From positions 1 to 44,504 of IMG/VR virus record IMGVR_UViG_3300044491_001207: DNA of 44,504 nt; one strand, 5' to 3'. The notes beneath the pieces were generated by a model that had not been told where the DNA came from, searched no databases, and saw nothing but the letters and a program-made list of their open reading frames with translations. Position 1 is the first letter of the stretch. Each line of letters starts with the position of its first letter. The position numbers and the translations under genes are program-made. Origin of the DNA: a virus. Positions 15,864-22,770 of the stretch are shown piece after piece.

Positions 15864-15885
15864 TGTTTTGAATGTTGACCTTAGT

Positions 15886-15915
15886 ATTATAAGGGTTTGA
15901 CAGGGTTTCTGTCAA
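15886..15915 (-). promoter_or_regulatory. Sigma70-type promoter
   Basis: On the minus strand: TTGACA (15915-15910), 18 bases, TATAAT (15891-15886). Both hexamers are perfect consensus. It lies between the tRNA gene and the gene at 15651-15863, so it would drive that gene and 15373-15654. The transcript would end at the hairpin at 15035-15063. Confidence 0.75.
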
Positions 15916-15917
15916 GT

Positions 15918-15934
15918 GCTTCCTGTGAGGAAGC
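15918..15934 (-). terminator. Hairpin 3' of the CAU tRNA
   Basis: A perfect 7-bp stem GCTTCCT/AGGAAGC with a 3-base loop, starting three bases after the tRNA's discriminator base. It abuts the -35 box of the promoter at 15886-15915. There is no T run, so it may be a processing or protection structure rather than a strong terminator. Confidence 0.5.
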
Positions 15935-15936
15935 CA

Positions 15937-16010
15937 TGCAGGTTGAGGGAATTGAACCCACCTTAGCCGCTTTATGAGAACGGAGCATTCAACCAGATTG
16001 CTAAACCTGC
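15937..16010 (-). tRNA. tRNA with CAU anticodon (Met, or Ile2 if lysidine-modified)
   Basis: A 74-base cloverleaf on the minus strand. The acceptor stem is GCAGGTT/AACCTGC with discriminator A. The D arm closes with GCA/TGC, and the anticodon stem CCGTT/AGCGG holds the loop CTCATAA (anticodon CAT). The T loop is TTCAATT with a stem containing one T-T mismatch. No CCA is encoded. The G1-C72 pair argues against an initiator tRNA. Elongator Met and AUA-reading Ile cannot be separated from the anticodon alone. Confidence 0.85.
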
Positions 16011-16065
16011 TCGGTTAGGAACTCTTCCCAACTACCTCCAAAGTGTAGCATATTGTGGCAGTCCC

Positions 16066-16239
16066 TCAGGATCCTTCGTTGTTCTGTTCGGTGTATATTC
16101 GTATGAGTTCATCATCTGCAGGCATCATCACTGCTCTCTCGCCGTTTTTATTTTCAACCCCTATTGATTCACCATTCTCCACTTTATCCATAAGTTCTTC
16201 CCAGTTCTCTTGCCAGTATTCCACTGAATAAAATTCCAT
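16066..16239 (-). CDS. Small Phd/YefM antitoxin-like protein
   Basis: A 57-residue gene. It begins MEFYSVEYWQENWEELMDKV and continues NGESIGVENKNGERAVMMPADDEL. This has the shape of the Phd/YefM fold: an N-terminal strand, a helix with the W-x-x-L-x-D-x-V pattern, then a -G-E-x-x-x-V-x-x-x-x-G-x-x-A-V-M-x-P hairpin. Phd proteins bind operators and neutralise Doc or RelE-type toxins. No toxin gene is adjacent: PurC lies upstream and the tRNA downstream. It may act on host toxins or be a pure DNA-binding regulator. The assignment is by pattern only. Confidence 0.65.
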   Translation of the reverse strand: MEFYSVEYWQENWEELMDKVENGESIGVENKNGERAVMMPADDELIRIYTEQNNEGS

Positions 16240-16259
16240 AGTTGTTTTATGTATAAACT

Positions 16260-16949
16260 TTATAAAAACGATTGCAACTTATCTAAGATAACCTGATATG
16301 CTGGTACTATATCACCCTCATCCATTCTAAACAAGTCCTTGTCATATCTTTTCATATCATTCTTACCCCATAACCTCATTGAATCGGGCGAAATCTCATC
16401 TGCAAGATATAGATCACCATGAGCATCAATGCCAAACTCAATCTTAAAGTCAATCAAATCAAATCCAATGAGGTTGAAGATATTAATTAGATAATCATTA
16501 ATCAATAATGTTTGTTCTTTGAGAGGAGTAGGGTCATATCCCATTAGCTTTACCCTATCCCAAGTAAGCAATGGATCATGTTTTGAATCATCCTTTAGAA
16601 AAAACTCAACAATAGCAGGAATAATTGGTTGACCCTCCTTAATTGTAGTGGTCCTTACAATAGAACCTGCTGCTCGGTTTCTACAGATTACTTCCAAAGG
16701 AATAATGTCAACTTTCTTACAAAGCATTTTATTGGGTCCAATTTGCCTATTGTAATGAGTTTTGATGCCGAGAAATTCTAGTTTATCAAAAAGAATAGAA
16801 GATATTTGGCAACATAAAGATCCCTTACCTGCTGGGTAATCTTCTTTCTCGCCATTACCGGCAGTTACTTTATCATGATACTCAATCAAAACTTCTTCGG
16901 GATTTTCAGTATCAAATACAGTTTTGACTTTTCCCTCCACAATCTTCAT
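16260..16949 (-). CDS. purC: SAICAR synthetase (PurC)
   Basis: A 229-residue protein with the SAICAR synthetase pattern. It starts KIVEGKVKTVFDTENPEEV (ATP-binding), then CRNRAAGSIVRR-like CRNRAAGSIVRT and LLTWDRVKLMG. It ends with the family signature LIDFKIEFG and DEISPDSMRLW. It joins CAIR and aspartate with ATP in purine synthesis. PurC is a known cyanophage auxiliary metabolic gene thought to feed nucleotide supply for phage DNA. It has its own sigma70-type promoter at 16974-17002, so it is expected to be early. Confidence 0.93.
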   Translation of the reverse strand: MKIVEGKVKTVFDTENPEEVLIEYHDKVTAGNGEKEDYPAGKGSLCCQISSILFDKLEFLGIKTHYNRQIGPNKMLCKKVDIIPLEVICRNRAAGSIVRTTTIKEGQPIIPAIVEFFLKDDSKHDPLLTWDRVKLMGYDPTPLKEQTLLINDYLINIFNLIGFDLIDFKIEFGIDAHGDLYLADEISPDSMRLWGKNDMKRYDKDLFRMDEGDIVPAYQVILDKLQSFL

Positions 16950-16973
16950 AATGGATATTATACGATATTTTTA

Positions 16974-17002
16974 ATTATAGCACTATGGGTTTCTAGGGTC
17001 AA
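16974..17002 (-). promoter_or_regulatory. Sigma70-type promoter of purC
   Basis: On the minus strand: TTGACC (17002-16997), 17 bases, TATAAT (16979-16974), ending 25 bases before the PurC start codon. It overlaps the 3' end of the upstream small gene. A second TATAAT-like block closer to the gene (around 16958-16963) has no matching -35 box. Confidence 0.75.
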
Positions 17003-17144
17003 TACCCAGATTTTCAAGATATCTTATCCACCAGTCTGGATCTTTTCTTTTCCACATAGGAACTGGTAATCCATGAAGCGAATAGTATTCGCTAATCGCT
17101 TCATCGATAATCTGTGCGATCTGTAAATTCTTCTTCCTCTTCAT
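16983..17144 (-). CDS. Small hypothetical protein (start uncertain)
   Basis: About 53 residues from the ATG at 17144: MKRKKNLQIAQIIDEAISEY then a Trp/Pro-rich end (PVPMWKRKDPDWWIRYLENLG). The same frame is open further upstream to 17234, with other ATGs at 17207 and 17156. I prefer the short form because the frame at 17101-17310 also looks real, and this keeps the overlap at 44 bases. No domain is recognised. Confidence 0.5.
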   Translation of the reverse strand: MKRKKNLQIAQIIDEAISEYYSLHGLPVPMWKRKDPDWWIRYLENLGIDPRNP

Positions 17145-17310
17145 CAACGTCTGCATATGGGTTTTCCACATATGGTCCGTGAGGTTTTCTGGATTCTGAT
17201 CTGACATACTTTTGTTCGTTATTGACTGCTGCAACCCACAAACTAAGTTTCATTATAATCCATATTATTCCTATCGGTAAAAAACATGCAAATATGATTA
17301 GTGGTTTCAT
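17101..17310 (-). CDS. Small single-pass membrane protein
   Basis: A 69-residue protein. Residues 3-29 (PLIIFACFLPIGIIWIIMKL and beyond) form one hydrophobic membrane segment. The rest is polar with a strongly acidic run (DVDEEEEEF) near the end. The N-terminus is likely outside or in the periplasm with the acidic tail cytoplasmic, although topology is a guess. The start overlaps the gene upstream by 4 bases. Confidence 0.6.
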   Translation of the reverse strand: MKPLIIFACFLPIGIIWIIMKLSLWVAAVNNEQKYVRSESRKPHGPYVENPYADVDEEEEEFTDRTDYR

Positions 17311-17573
17311 GTTGGTAATACTTGGAAGACTTCCTCCTTCACTCTATCTATAACTTCATGAAGAATGTTTACGTCAATTCCCATGAAGGGAGGGATCATT
17401 CCAATAACACGAAAAAATCCATCAACAAAAAGTGCCAAAAATGTAATACCTAGAAACATACTAATGATTGACGCATTACGATTGTGTTGACGAATTGCGT
17501 TGTCAATCATTTCCTGACACTCTTTTTTTGTTACGTAATGTACAGGTTTTATTTCATTCATCCTGTGAGGCAT
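17307..17573 (-). CDS. Small membrane protein, hypothetical
   Basis: An 88-residue protein. A soluble N-terminus (about residues 5-33, KPVHYVTKKECQEMIDNAI) is followed by one or two closely spaced hydrophobic stretches (ASIISMFLGITFLALFVDGF, then VIGMIPPFMGI) and an amphipathic tail. Translation may begin at the internal ATG at 17561 (residue 5). It overlaps the next membrane-protein gene by 4 bases, so the pair may act together at the membrane. Function is unknown. Confidence 0.6.
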   Translation of the reverse strand: MPHRMNEIKPVHYVTKKECQEMIDNAIRQHNRNASIISMFLGITFLALFVDGFFRVIGMIPPFMGIDVNILHEVIDRVKEEVFQVLPT

Positions 17574-17709
17574 TTGAAATATTATTCAGAGGGTCTGGTT
17601 CTCCCCGAACTATAGCACAAGCTCGCTTATAGTAATAGTTATCGGTAGTGCCGTTTGTTTCAAATGTTTCTTTGACCTTTAACCAATTTTGATAATCGTC
17701 AGGATGCAT
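17554..17709 (-). CDS. Small hypothetical protein
   Basis: About 51 residues from the ATG at 17709: MHPDDYQNWLKVKETFETNG, continuing to YYYKRACAIVRGEPDPL. The frame is open up to a TTG at 17748, which would overlap the zinc-ribbon gene by 14 bases. I choose the ATG. No domain is recognised. The stop overlaps the next gene's start region. Confidence 0.5.
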   Translation of the reverse strand: MHPDDYQNWLKVKETFETNGTTDNYYYKRACAIVRGEPDPLNNISNASQDE

Positions 17710-17734
17710 AATGGTAGAAAGAATGCCTACATTA

Positions 17735-17983
17735 CTATTTAACTTCAAAGTTTAGTCTACGAACTTTTCTTCTACGTCTCTCTTCCTGATAAAGAAGTTC
17801 TTGAGTAGAGAAATGACTATCAATCTTTCTCTCTACATTGTTAGTTACCATTACAACTTTATCTAAATCTTTAGCACCGATTTTGTCGTCCACAATACTC
17901 ATTTGATTGGGACAACCACAGAACTGAACTTTGCTAGTGCTTGTTAGTTCTTTTCTACACTCTTTGCATCTGATAGTAATCAT
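17735..17983 (-). CDS. Small zinc-ribbon-like protein
   Basis: An 82-residue protein. The N-terminus has CKEC (residues 6-9) and CGC (22-24), enough for one zinc-binding knuckle pair. The C-terminus is basic (RRRRKVRRLNF), suggesting nucleic-acid contact. The middle (IGAKDLDKVVMVTNNVERK) has no motif. The binding role is inference only. Confidence 0.62.
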   Translation of the reverse strand: MITIRCKECRKELTSTSKVQFCGCPNQMSIVDDKIGAKDLDKVVMVTNNVERKIDSHFSTQELLYQEERRRRKVRRLNFEVK

Positions 17984-18005
17984 TAGTCATACATTGAATT
18001 CGACA

Positions 18006-18077
18006 TGGGCGAAGAGGGGATCGAACCCCCGACAACTTGAATGTAAATCAAGTGTTCTACCGCTGAACTATTCGCCC
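18006..18077 (-). tRNA. tRNA-Val (UAC anticodon)
   Basis: A 72-base cloverleaf on the minus strand. The acceptor is GGGCGAA/TTCGCCC with discriminator A. The D arm includes AGTTCAGCGGTAGAAC, and the anticodon stem CTTGA/TCAAG holds loop TTTACAT (anticodon TAC, codon GTA). The T arm is CGGGGGTTCGATCCCCT. No CCA is encoded. Its first 10 bases are also the last codons and stop of the CDS at 18068-18256. Confidence 0.93.
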
Positions 18078-18256
18078 AACTCCTTCTTCGTTTTGAAATA
18101 GAGTTTATAATATGGTTTTTTCATCTTGTCAAGGATTTTCATATCCTCTTCAAAACCCATATACTTACAAAGTTGATAGGAACCTTCCAACTCACTAATC
18201 AATCTTAGAATGTTAGCAGGATGCCTCTCAAGTCCTCCAAAATCATACTTTGACAT
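18068..18256 (-). CDS. Small hypothetical protein ending inside a tRNA gene
   Basis: A 62-residue protein, helical and charged: MSKYDFGGLERHPANILRLI, then CKYMGFEEDMKILDKMKKPY. No motif is recognised. Its last residues (LGE) and TAG stop use the first 10 bases of the downstream tRNA-Val, so processing of the tRNA would cut the end off the mRNA. It is flanked upstream by tRNA-Gly. Confidence 0.65.
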   Translation of the reverse strand: MSKYDFGGLERHPANILRLISELEGSYQLCKYMGFEEDMKILDKMKKPYYKLYFKTKKELGE

Positions 18257-18273
18257 AATAATAAATTGGAGAA

Positions 18274-18344
18274 AGCGGAATACCAGAATCGAACTGGTGA
18301 CGAAAGGTTGGAAACCTTTAGTTTTGCCTCTAAACTAATTCCGC
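18274..18344 (-). tRNA. tRNA-Gly (UCC anticodon)
   Basis: A 71-base cloverleaf on the minus strand. The acceptor is GCGGAAT/ATTCCGC with discriminator T. The D arm includes AGTTTAGAGGCAAAACT, and the anticodon stem AAAGG/CCTTT holds loop TTTCCAA (anticodon TCC, codon GGA). The T arm is CACCAGTTCGATTCTGGT. No CCA is encoded. It lies 4 bases from tRNA-Arg. Confidence 0.93.
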
Positions 18345-18348
18345 AAAG

Positions 18349-18422
18349 CGGGTCAGGAGGGACTCGAACCCCCGACCAACGCATTAGAAGTGCGTGGCTC
18401 TAATCCACTGAGCTACTGACCC
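18349..18422 (-). tRNA. tRNA-Arg (UCU anticodon)
   Basis: A 74-base cloverleaf on the minus strand. The acceptor is GGGTCAG/CTGACCC with discriminator G. The D arm includes AGCTCAGTGGATTAGAGC, and the anticodon stem ACGCA/TGCGT holds loop CTTCTAA (anticodon TCT, codon AGA). The T arm is CGGGGGTTCGAGTCCCT. AGA is a codon that AT-rich phages use heavily, consistent with a supplementing tRNA. Confidence 0.94.
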
Positions 18423-18464
18423 TTGGTGGTAGTTCCTATCGCCGCTAACCCTGAACTACCAAGG
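18421..18464 (-). repeat. Long inverted repeat in front of tRNA-Arg
   Basis: The plus strand reads CCTTGGTGGTAGTTC at 18421-18435 and GAACTACCAAGG at 18453-18464. They can pair as a stem of about 12 bp with a small bulge and a 17-base loop. It sits between the stop of the gene at 18468 and the tRNA 5' end. It could be a transcript-processing signal, a degenerate tRNA remnant or a weak terminator; no T run follows. Confidence 0.5.
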
Positions 18465-18467
18465 GGG

Positions 18468-18692
18468 TTACCGCAGTTGATTACGACCATCAACGTAATT
18501 ATCATACTCGTCTTCAGAGATTTCGTCAAGTGATAAAATTTCTAAGTCGGGTTCTGGATCAAACCATTCGTCAAACTCTGCCATAATTGCAAATGAATCC
18601 CAAATTCTATCTACACCTTGCCTATTATATTCTTTAATTTTATCTGATGCCCATTGTCGTGTTGCAAGCACGATTTCTTCAGTCTCCATCAT
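18468..18692 (-). CDS. Small acidic hypothetical protein
   Basis: A protein of about 74 residues from the ATG at 18692 (MMETEEIVLATRQWASDKIK), with an acidic C-terminus (EFDEWFDPEPDLEILSLDE). The frame stays open to 18908. That upstream part is low-quality sequence lying across the GIY-YIG-like gene, so the true start is near its stop (14-base overlap). No domain is recognised. Confidence 0.6.
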   Translation of the reverse strand: MMETEEIVLATRQWASDKIKEYNRQGVDRIWDSFAIMAEFDEWFDPEPDLEILSLDEISEDEYDNYVDGRNQLR

Positions 18693-19122
18693 AGTAATCT
18701 TTTCGGAAGTATCTGCTGAGGATGTTGCTATTGTAGTAGGCAGGTCCTCCTGTGTCAAGTGATTCGGTAAGGACTCCGTGGACAAAGAGTTGTCTTGTTT
18801 CTTCAAAGTTTGTTTTGCCACCTGTTTTATGTAAAGACAAGATAGTTCTACTAAAGTTTTGTCTACCCAATCGTTCAATGTCTTCTTTAAGTTCTGGACA
18901 AGACCCATAATATTTTCTCCAATCAGATTCTTGTTTTACTTTGCGCTTCTTTCCTTTTGGTGTTCGGAATGACCAAAAATACTTTCGCCCAATGTATTGT
19001 CGTTGGTTTGTGAGATTGGTAATGTTATAAACAAAACCAAAGTTGTCCCGAATAAGGCTACCATCAAAGGGAGTGCCCAAATAGATCCAGGGGTTTTCAT
19101 AATCAGTATCTATATTCTTCAA
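18679..19122 (-). CDS. GIY-YIG-like endonuclease-fold protein
   Basis: A 147-residue protein. GFVYNITNLTNQRQYIGRKY contains the family's two signature blocks (here FVY and YIG) with the following conserved Arg. KTNFEETRQLFVHGV supplies the metal-binding Glu position and YYNSNILSRYF a conserved Asn. GIY-YIG proteins include T4 Seg homing endonucleases and repair nucleases. A stand-alone form next to tRNAs and nrdB is a typical homing-type setting, although the protein could also serve recombination or host-DNA breakdown. Confidence 0.65.
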   Translation of the reverse strand: MKNIDTDYENPWIYLGTPFDGSLIRDNFGFVYNITNLTNQRQYIGRKYFWSFRTPKGKKRKVKQESDWRKYYGSCPELKEDIERLGRQNFSRTILSLHKTGGKTNFEETRQLFVHGVLTESLDTGGPAYYNSNILSRYFRKDYYDGD

Positions 19123-19264
19123 TGATGTTCAATACCTTGTCGAGATATTTATGTGCCATATCTCGATCTCCTTGCCACACTGTGGCAGGTTCTTCGTATA
19201 CTTCATTTTTTAATTTGAGTACACGATTTTTCAATTCATCTTTTTTGATTTGATTCTTAGGCAT
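19103..19264 (-). CDS. Small basic hypothetical protein
   Basis: A 53-residue gene found by reading between NrdB and the GIY-YIG-like gene. It starts MPKNQIKKDELKNRVLKLKN and ends KYLDKVLNIIEEYRY. It is helical and lysine-rich at the front, with no known domain. It overlaps the next gene by 20 bases. The start codon is inside a hairpin at 19263-19287. Confidence 0.6.
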   Translation of the reverse strand: MPKNQIKKDELKNRVLKLKNEVYEEPATVWQGDRDMAHKYLDKVLNIIEEYRY

Positions 19265-19287
19265 AGGGGAACCTCATGTCCCCCTAT
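19263..19287 (-). promoter_or_regulatory. Hairpin covering the start codon of the 19103 gene
   Basis: An inverted repeat ATAGGGG/CCCCTAT with an 11-base loop, 12 bases past the NrdB stop. On the mRNA the second arm ends at the ATG of the small gene, and its ribosome site (GAGG) lies in the loop. This could tune translation of that gene or mark the end of the nrdB transcript; there is no T run. Confidence 0.5.
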
Positions 19288-19298
19288 TTAAGCACGCT

Positions 19299-20489
19299 TC
19301 AGAGTTGGAAACCACTGAATGTGTCCTTTTTCACATCTTGCTTGATTCCACCAACCACATAGGACTCCACCTCAGTCTCCTGTGGTGCCACCTGAAGACC
19401 CTTAGAAGAGATCCAGTGCTGTGTCCAGGGCAATGGATTAGCAGACGCTGCAATATCATATTGCGGTCTCAGTCCAATTGCTTTCAGGCGACGATTAGCA
19501 ACCCACTCAACATATTGCTGAAGAAGTTTATCGTTAAGACCAATCATTGAACCATCTTGGAACAAATAATCTGCCCAACGCTTCTCTTCGTTCACAGCAC
19601 GATCAAATGCTTTATAAGTCCACTCCTCTTCTTCCTTCATGATTTGTTTCATTTCAGGATCATCACCTGCCTTCCACTTATTCAGAATATTTTGAGTGAT
19701 TGCTAAATGTTGGTTCTCGTCTCTAGCAATAAGGGAGATAATTTTTGCTGAACCTTCCATGAGTTTAAGTTCACCAAAAGCAAAGCTACAAGCAAAAGAA
19801 ACATAAAACCGTATACCTTCCAGGATGTTGACATTAGCAATCGCCCTATAAAGTTTTCTCTTAACGTCTTTAATTTCCCACTGTGAAGATGGTGACTCAC
19901 GAAAATCTTCTTGCCACATGTTTCCAGTGCCCCAATTTTGAGCACTGTTGATGAAGTCATCATATGCTCCTGTGACGCTGCTAGCACGTTCTAGAATACG
20001 ATTGTCAGTAACAATCTTATCAAAGACCTCTGAAGGGTCTGCATAGACGTTCTTGATGATGTATGTGTATGAACGACTATGGATCATTTCCATAAATCCC
20101 CAGACTTCCATACATGCTTCCAGTTCAGGTAAGGAACAATAAGGAATGAATGCCATACCAGGACCACGCCCTTGAATAGAGTCAAGCATAATTTGATACT
20201 TCAGGTTAGAAGTATAGATATGCTTTTGTTCTGGACGGAGTAATTGATAGTCACCACGATCCTTCTGCAAAGAAACCTCTTCAGGTCTCCAGAAGTATCC
20301 TAATTGTTGTGTGGTAAGTTTATCAAATACAGGATATTTGTATGAATCATATCTCTGGACACCCAGAGGTTTACCGAAAAACATCGGTTGCTTTTTAGTA
20401 TTAACTTGTTCAGTGTTAAAGACTGTCATGCCTTTAACTTTAGTTTTCACATCTTCCACTGATGACACCTTAAACTGCACAGGATTCAC
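19299..20489 (-). CDS. nrdB: Class Ia ribonucleotide reductase small subunit (NrdB)
   Basis: A 396-residue protein closely following bacterial and T4 NrdB. LDSIQGRGPGMAFIP leads to WGFMEMIHSRSYTYI, which has iron ligands E134 and H137 and the radical tyrosine Y141. ARDENQHL supplies the later Glu/His ligands. NrdB makes the diiron-tyrosyl radical that drives reduction of ribonucleotides to deoxyribonucleotides by NrdA. Its start overlaps the end of nrdA by 20 bases, so the subunits are translated together. It supplies dNTPs for phage DNA synthesis. Confidence 0.95.
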   Translation of the reverse strand: MNPVQFKVSSVEDVKTKVKGMTVFNTEQVNTKKQPMFFGKPLGVQRYDSYKYPVFDKLTTQQLGYFWRPEEVSLQKDRGDYQLLRPEQKHIYTSNLKYQIMLDSIQGRGPGMAFIPYCSLPELEACMEVWGFMEMIHSRSYTYIIKNVYADPSEVFDKIVTDNRILERASSVTGAYDDFINSAQNWGTGNMWQEDFRESPSSQWEIKDVKRKLYRAIANVNILEGIRFYVSFACSFAFGELKLMEGSAKIISLIARDENQHLAITQNILNKWKAGDDPEMKQIMKEEEEWTYKAFDRAVNEEKRWADYLFQDGSMIGLNDKLLQQYVEWVANRRLKAIGLRPQYDIAASANPLPWTQHWISSKGLQVAPQETEVESYVVGGIKQDVKKDTFSGFQL

Positions 20490-22770
20490 ACTCTCCCTCC
20501 TCGGATTGTTCTAATTCGTTTAACAGATTATCTAAATTTGATTTTGTTTCTTCCACCATCTCGTCATTTTTCATATCATGAGTATTTTGATAGTAGGAGG
20601 TTTTCCAACCGTACTTATATGTAGTTAAAAAATCTTGTGCCATCACAGAAACTGGAACTTCATTGTCAGGATAGTTCTCTGGATTATAACTCCAGTTACC
20701 AGAAATTGCTTGATCAAAGAACTTTTGCATCACGGCAACAACGTTAATGTAACCACGATTGGATTGCATGTCCCAGAGAAGGGTGTAGTTATTTTTCAGA
20801 GTTCCATATTGTGGAACAATCTGCTTAAGAGGTCCCTTCTTTGATTTTTTAATGGACAAGTAGTCTCTAGGTGGTTCAATTCCATTTGTTGCGTTTGACA
20901 CAACGGAACTACTCTCTGAAGGCATCTGTGCGGACAATGTTGAGTGCCGTAGGCCGAACTCATTGATAGATGCCCTAAGACCCTCCCAATCATGCTGATA
21001 CTCCTGAGTGCTAATTTCATCTACATCGTTCTTATATGTATCAATCGGCAAAATTCCATCTGCATACTTAGTGCGACCAAAGTCAGCACACCATCCTTTC
21101 TCTTTGGCAATTTGATTAGAAGACTTCAAGAGATAATATTGAAAGGACTCAGATAGTCCATGAACTGCATCCCATGCTTCCTGAGAGTCATACTTATAAC
21201 CCAGTTTGGCAAGGTAATGTGCTAGTCCAATAAACCCAACTCCAAGAGACCTACGTGCCTTTGTAGCGCGTTCTGCAGCGGCAATAGGGTAATCCTGGTA
21301 GTCAATCAATTCCTCAAGCCCACGAACAGAGAGATCACACAGATCCTCTAATTCTTCATCTTTAGAAACCTTACCAATATTTACAGCAGAGAGAATGCAT
21401 AAAGCAATCTCCGCACACTCATCATCAATATGCTGAAGTGGATATGTGGGTAAAGTAATTTCCTGACACAGATTACTCATCTCAATCTTATCTTTAAAAG
21501 AGGAGTGAGTATTGCAATGGTCGATATTCATGATATAGATACGACCAGTCTCTGCTCTCTCTTTGAGCAAATTAAGAATTAGTTCTTGTGCCCCGATAGT
21601 CTTTCTTGGAACAGCATCATTGAGTTCATGCATCCGATATAGAGTGTCAAAGTCATCAGTACCAAAAGCATCATACAGACCTGGTACGTCATGCGGTGAG
21701 AACAGGCTAATCTCTCCATTCTCAATGAAACGTTCGTAGAAAAGTTTTGAAATTTGGATTGAGTAGTCAAGTTTGCGTACCCGATTGTCTTCTGTACCTT
21801 TATTGTTTTTGAGAACAATAATGTCCTCTATTTCTTGGTGCCAGATAGGAAAGTGAACTGTAGCAGAACCACCTCTGATGCCGTTTTGTGTGCAGCATCG
21901 TACAGTTGATTCAAACTTTTTAAGGAAGGGGACAACACCTGTGTGTTGTACCTCTCCGCCTCTGATTTTAGAGTTGATCCCACGGATTCTGCCTGCGTTA
22001 ATACCGATACCAGCCCTCTGTGCGACGTACCTACCAATAGCCATATCGCTGCTAAAGATACTATCGAGGGTGTCATCAACATCAACGAGAACACAAGATG
22101 CAAATTGACGCAAGGGTGTCCTGACGCCTGCCATGATTGGCGTTGGGATGTTGAGTTTGTGCTTGCTGATTGCGTCATAATACCTTTTGACGTAAGACAT
22201 CCGTGTATCTTTAGGATATTCACGGAAGATGGTAAGCGCGATCATGATATACATGAACTGAGGAGTTTCATAAACTCCTCCACCACTCCTGTCTTGTACT
22301 AGGTATTTATCCACAACCTGCCTTAGACCAGCATATGTGAATAAGAAATCACGATCATGATCAATGAAAGTATTTGCCTTAACAATCTCTTCCTTAGAAT
22401 ACTTTGCAAAGATGTCTTTATCATAAACATCATTAGAAGTACAATCCAAAATATGAGATTCCAGATTAGGAAGTTCTTTCATCTTACCGTAAAGACTTTT
22501 ACGAAGAGAGAATAAAAGAAGACGTGCAGCAACGAATTGATAGTTAGGATGGTCCAAATCAATTAAGTCACTCGCAGACTTAATCAAAATCTCTTGGATT
22601 TCTCCAGTAGTAATTCCATCGTAAAACTGAATACCAGATTTCATCTCAACTTGACTCGCAGACACCCCTGCAAGACCAGTACATGCCTCCTCAACCATAA
22701 GGTGCATCTTATCCAGGTCTAGAGACTCAATACGTCCATCTCTTTTTTTAACTTTTGTGCCGTTGCTCAT
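20470..22770 (-). CDS. nrdA: Class Ia ribonucleotide reductase large subunit (NrdA)
   Basis: A 766-residue protein. The N-terminal ATP-cone runs over about the first 90 residues (KKRDGRIESLDLDKM). The barrel holds FASCVLVDVDDT, the NLCQEITLPTYPL catalytic Cys/Glu segment and SLGVGFIGLAHYL. The end is CESCAV, the shuttle cysteine pair. I start at the ATG at 22770, which makes an ATGA overlap with the primase stop and has GGA upstream; the frame extends only to a TTG at 22782. NrdA reduces NDPs using the radical from NrdB. Confidence 0.95.
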   Translation of the reverse strand: MSNGTKVKKRDGRIESLDLDKMHLMVEEACTGLAGVSASQVEMKSGIQFYDGITTGEIQEILIKSASDLIDLDHPNYQFVAARLLLFSLRKSLYGKMKELPNLESHILDCTSNDVYDKDIFAKYSKEEIVKANTFIDHDRDFLFTYAGLRQVVDKYLVQDRSGGGVYETPQFMYIMIALTIFREYPKDTRMSYVKRYYDAISKHKLNIPTPIMAGVRTPLRQFASCVLVDVDDTLDSIFSSDMAIGRYVAQRAGIGINAGRIRGINSKIRGGEVQHTGVVPFLKKFESTVRCCTQNGIRGGSATVHFPIWHQEIEDIIVLKNNKGTEDNRVRKLDYSIQISKLFYERFIENGEISLFSPHDVPGLYDAFGTDDFDTLYRMHELNDAVPRKTIGAQELILNLLKERAETGRIYIMNIDHCNTHSSFKDKIEMSNLCQEITLPTYPLQHIDDECAEIALCILSAVNIGKVSKDEELEDLCDLSVRGLEELIDYQDYPIAAAERATKARRSLGVGFIGLAHYLAKLGYKYDSQEAWDAVHGLSESFQYYLLKSSNQIAKEKGWCADFGRTKYADGILPIDTYKNDVDEISTQEYQHDWEGLRASINEFGLRHSTLSAQMPSESSSVVSNATNGIEPPRDYLSIKKSKKGPLKQIVPQYGTLKNNYTLLWDMQSNRGYINVVAVMQKFFDQAISGNWSYNPENYPDNEVPVSVMAQDFLTTYKYGWKTSYYQNTHDMKNDEMVEETKSNLDNLLNELEQSEEGECESCAV

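Noticed and set aside
15035-18464. CRISPR array or direct-repeat cluster among the many palindromes
   Set aside because: The repeats are tRNA stems and single hairpins; there is no regular spacing or shared repeat unit.
18693-18908. Longer N-terminus for the gene at 18468
   Set aside because: The extra 72 residues overlap the GIY-YIG-like gene almost fully and look like a frame shadow (Ser/Thr/Lys-rich without pattern).
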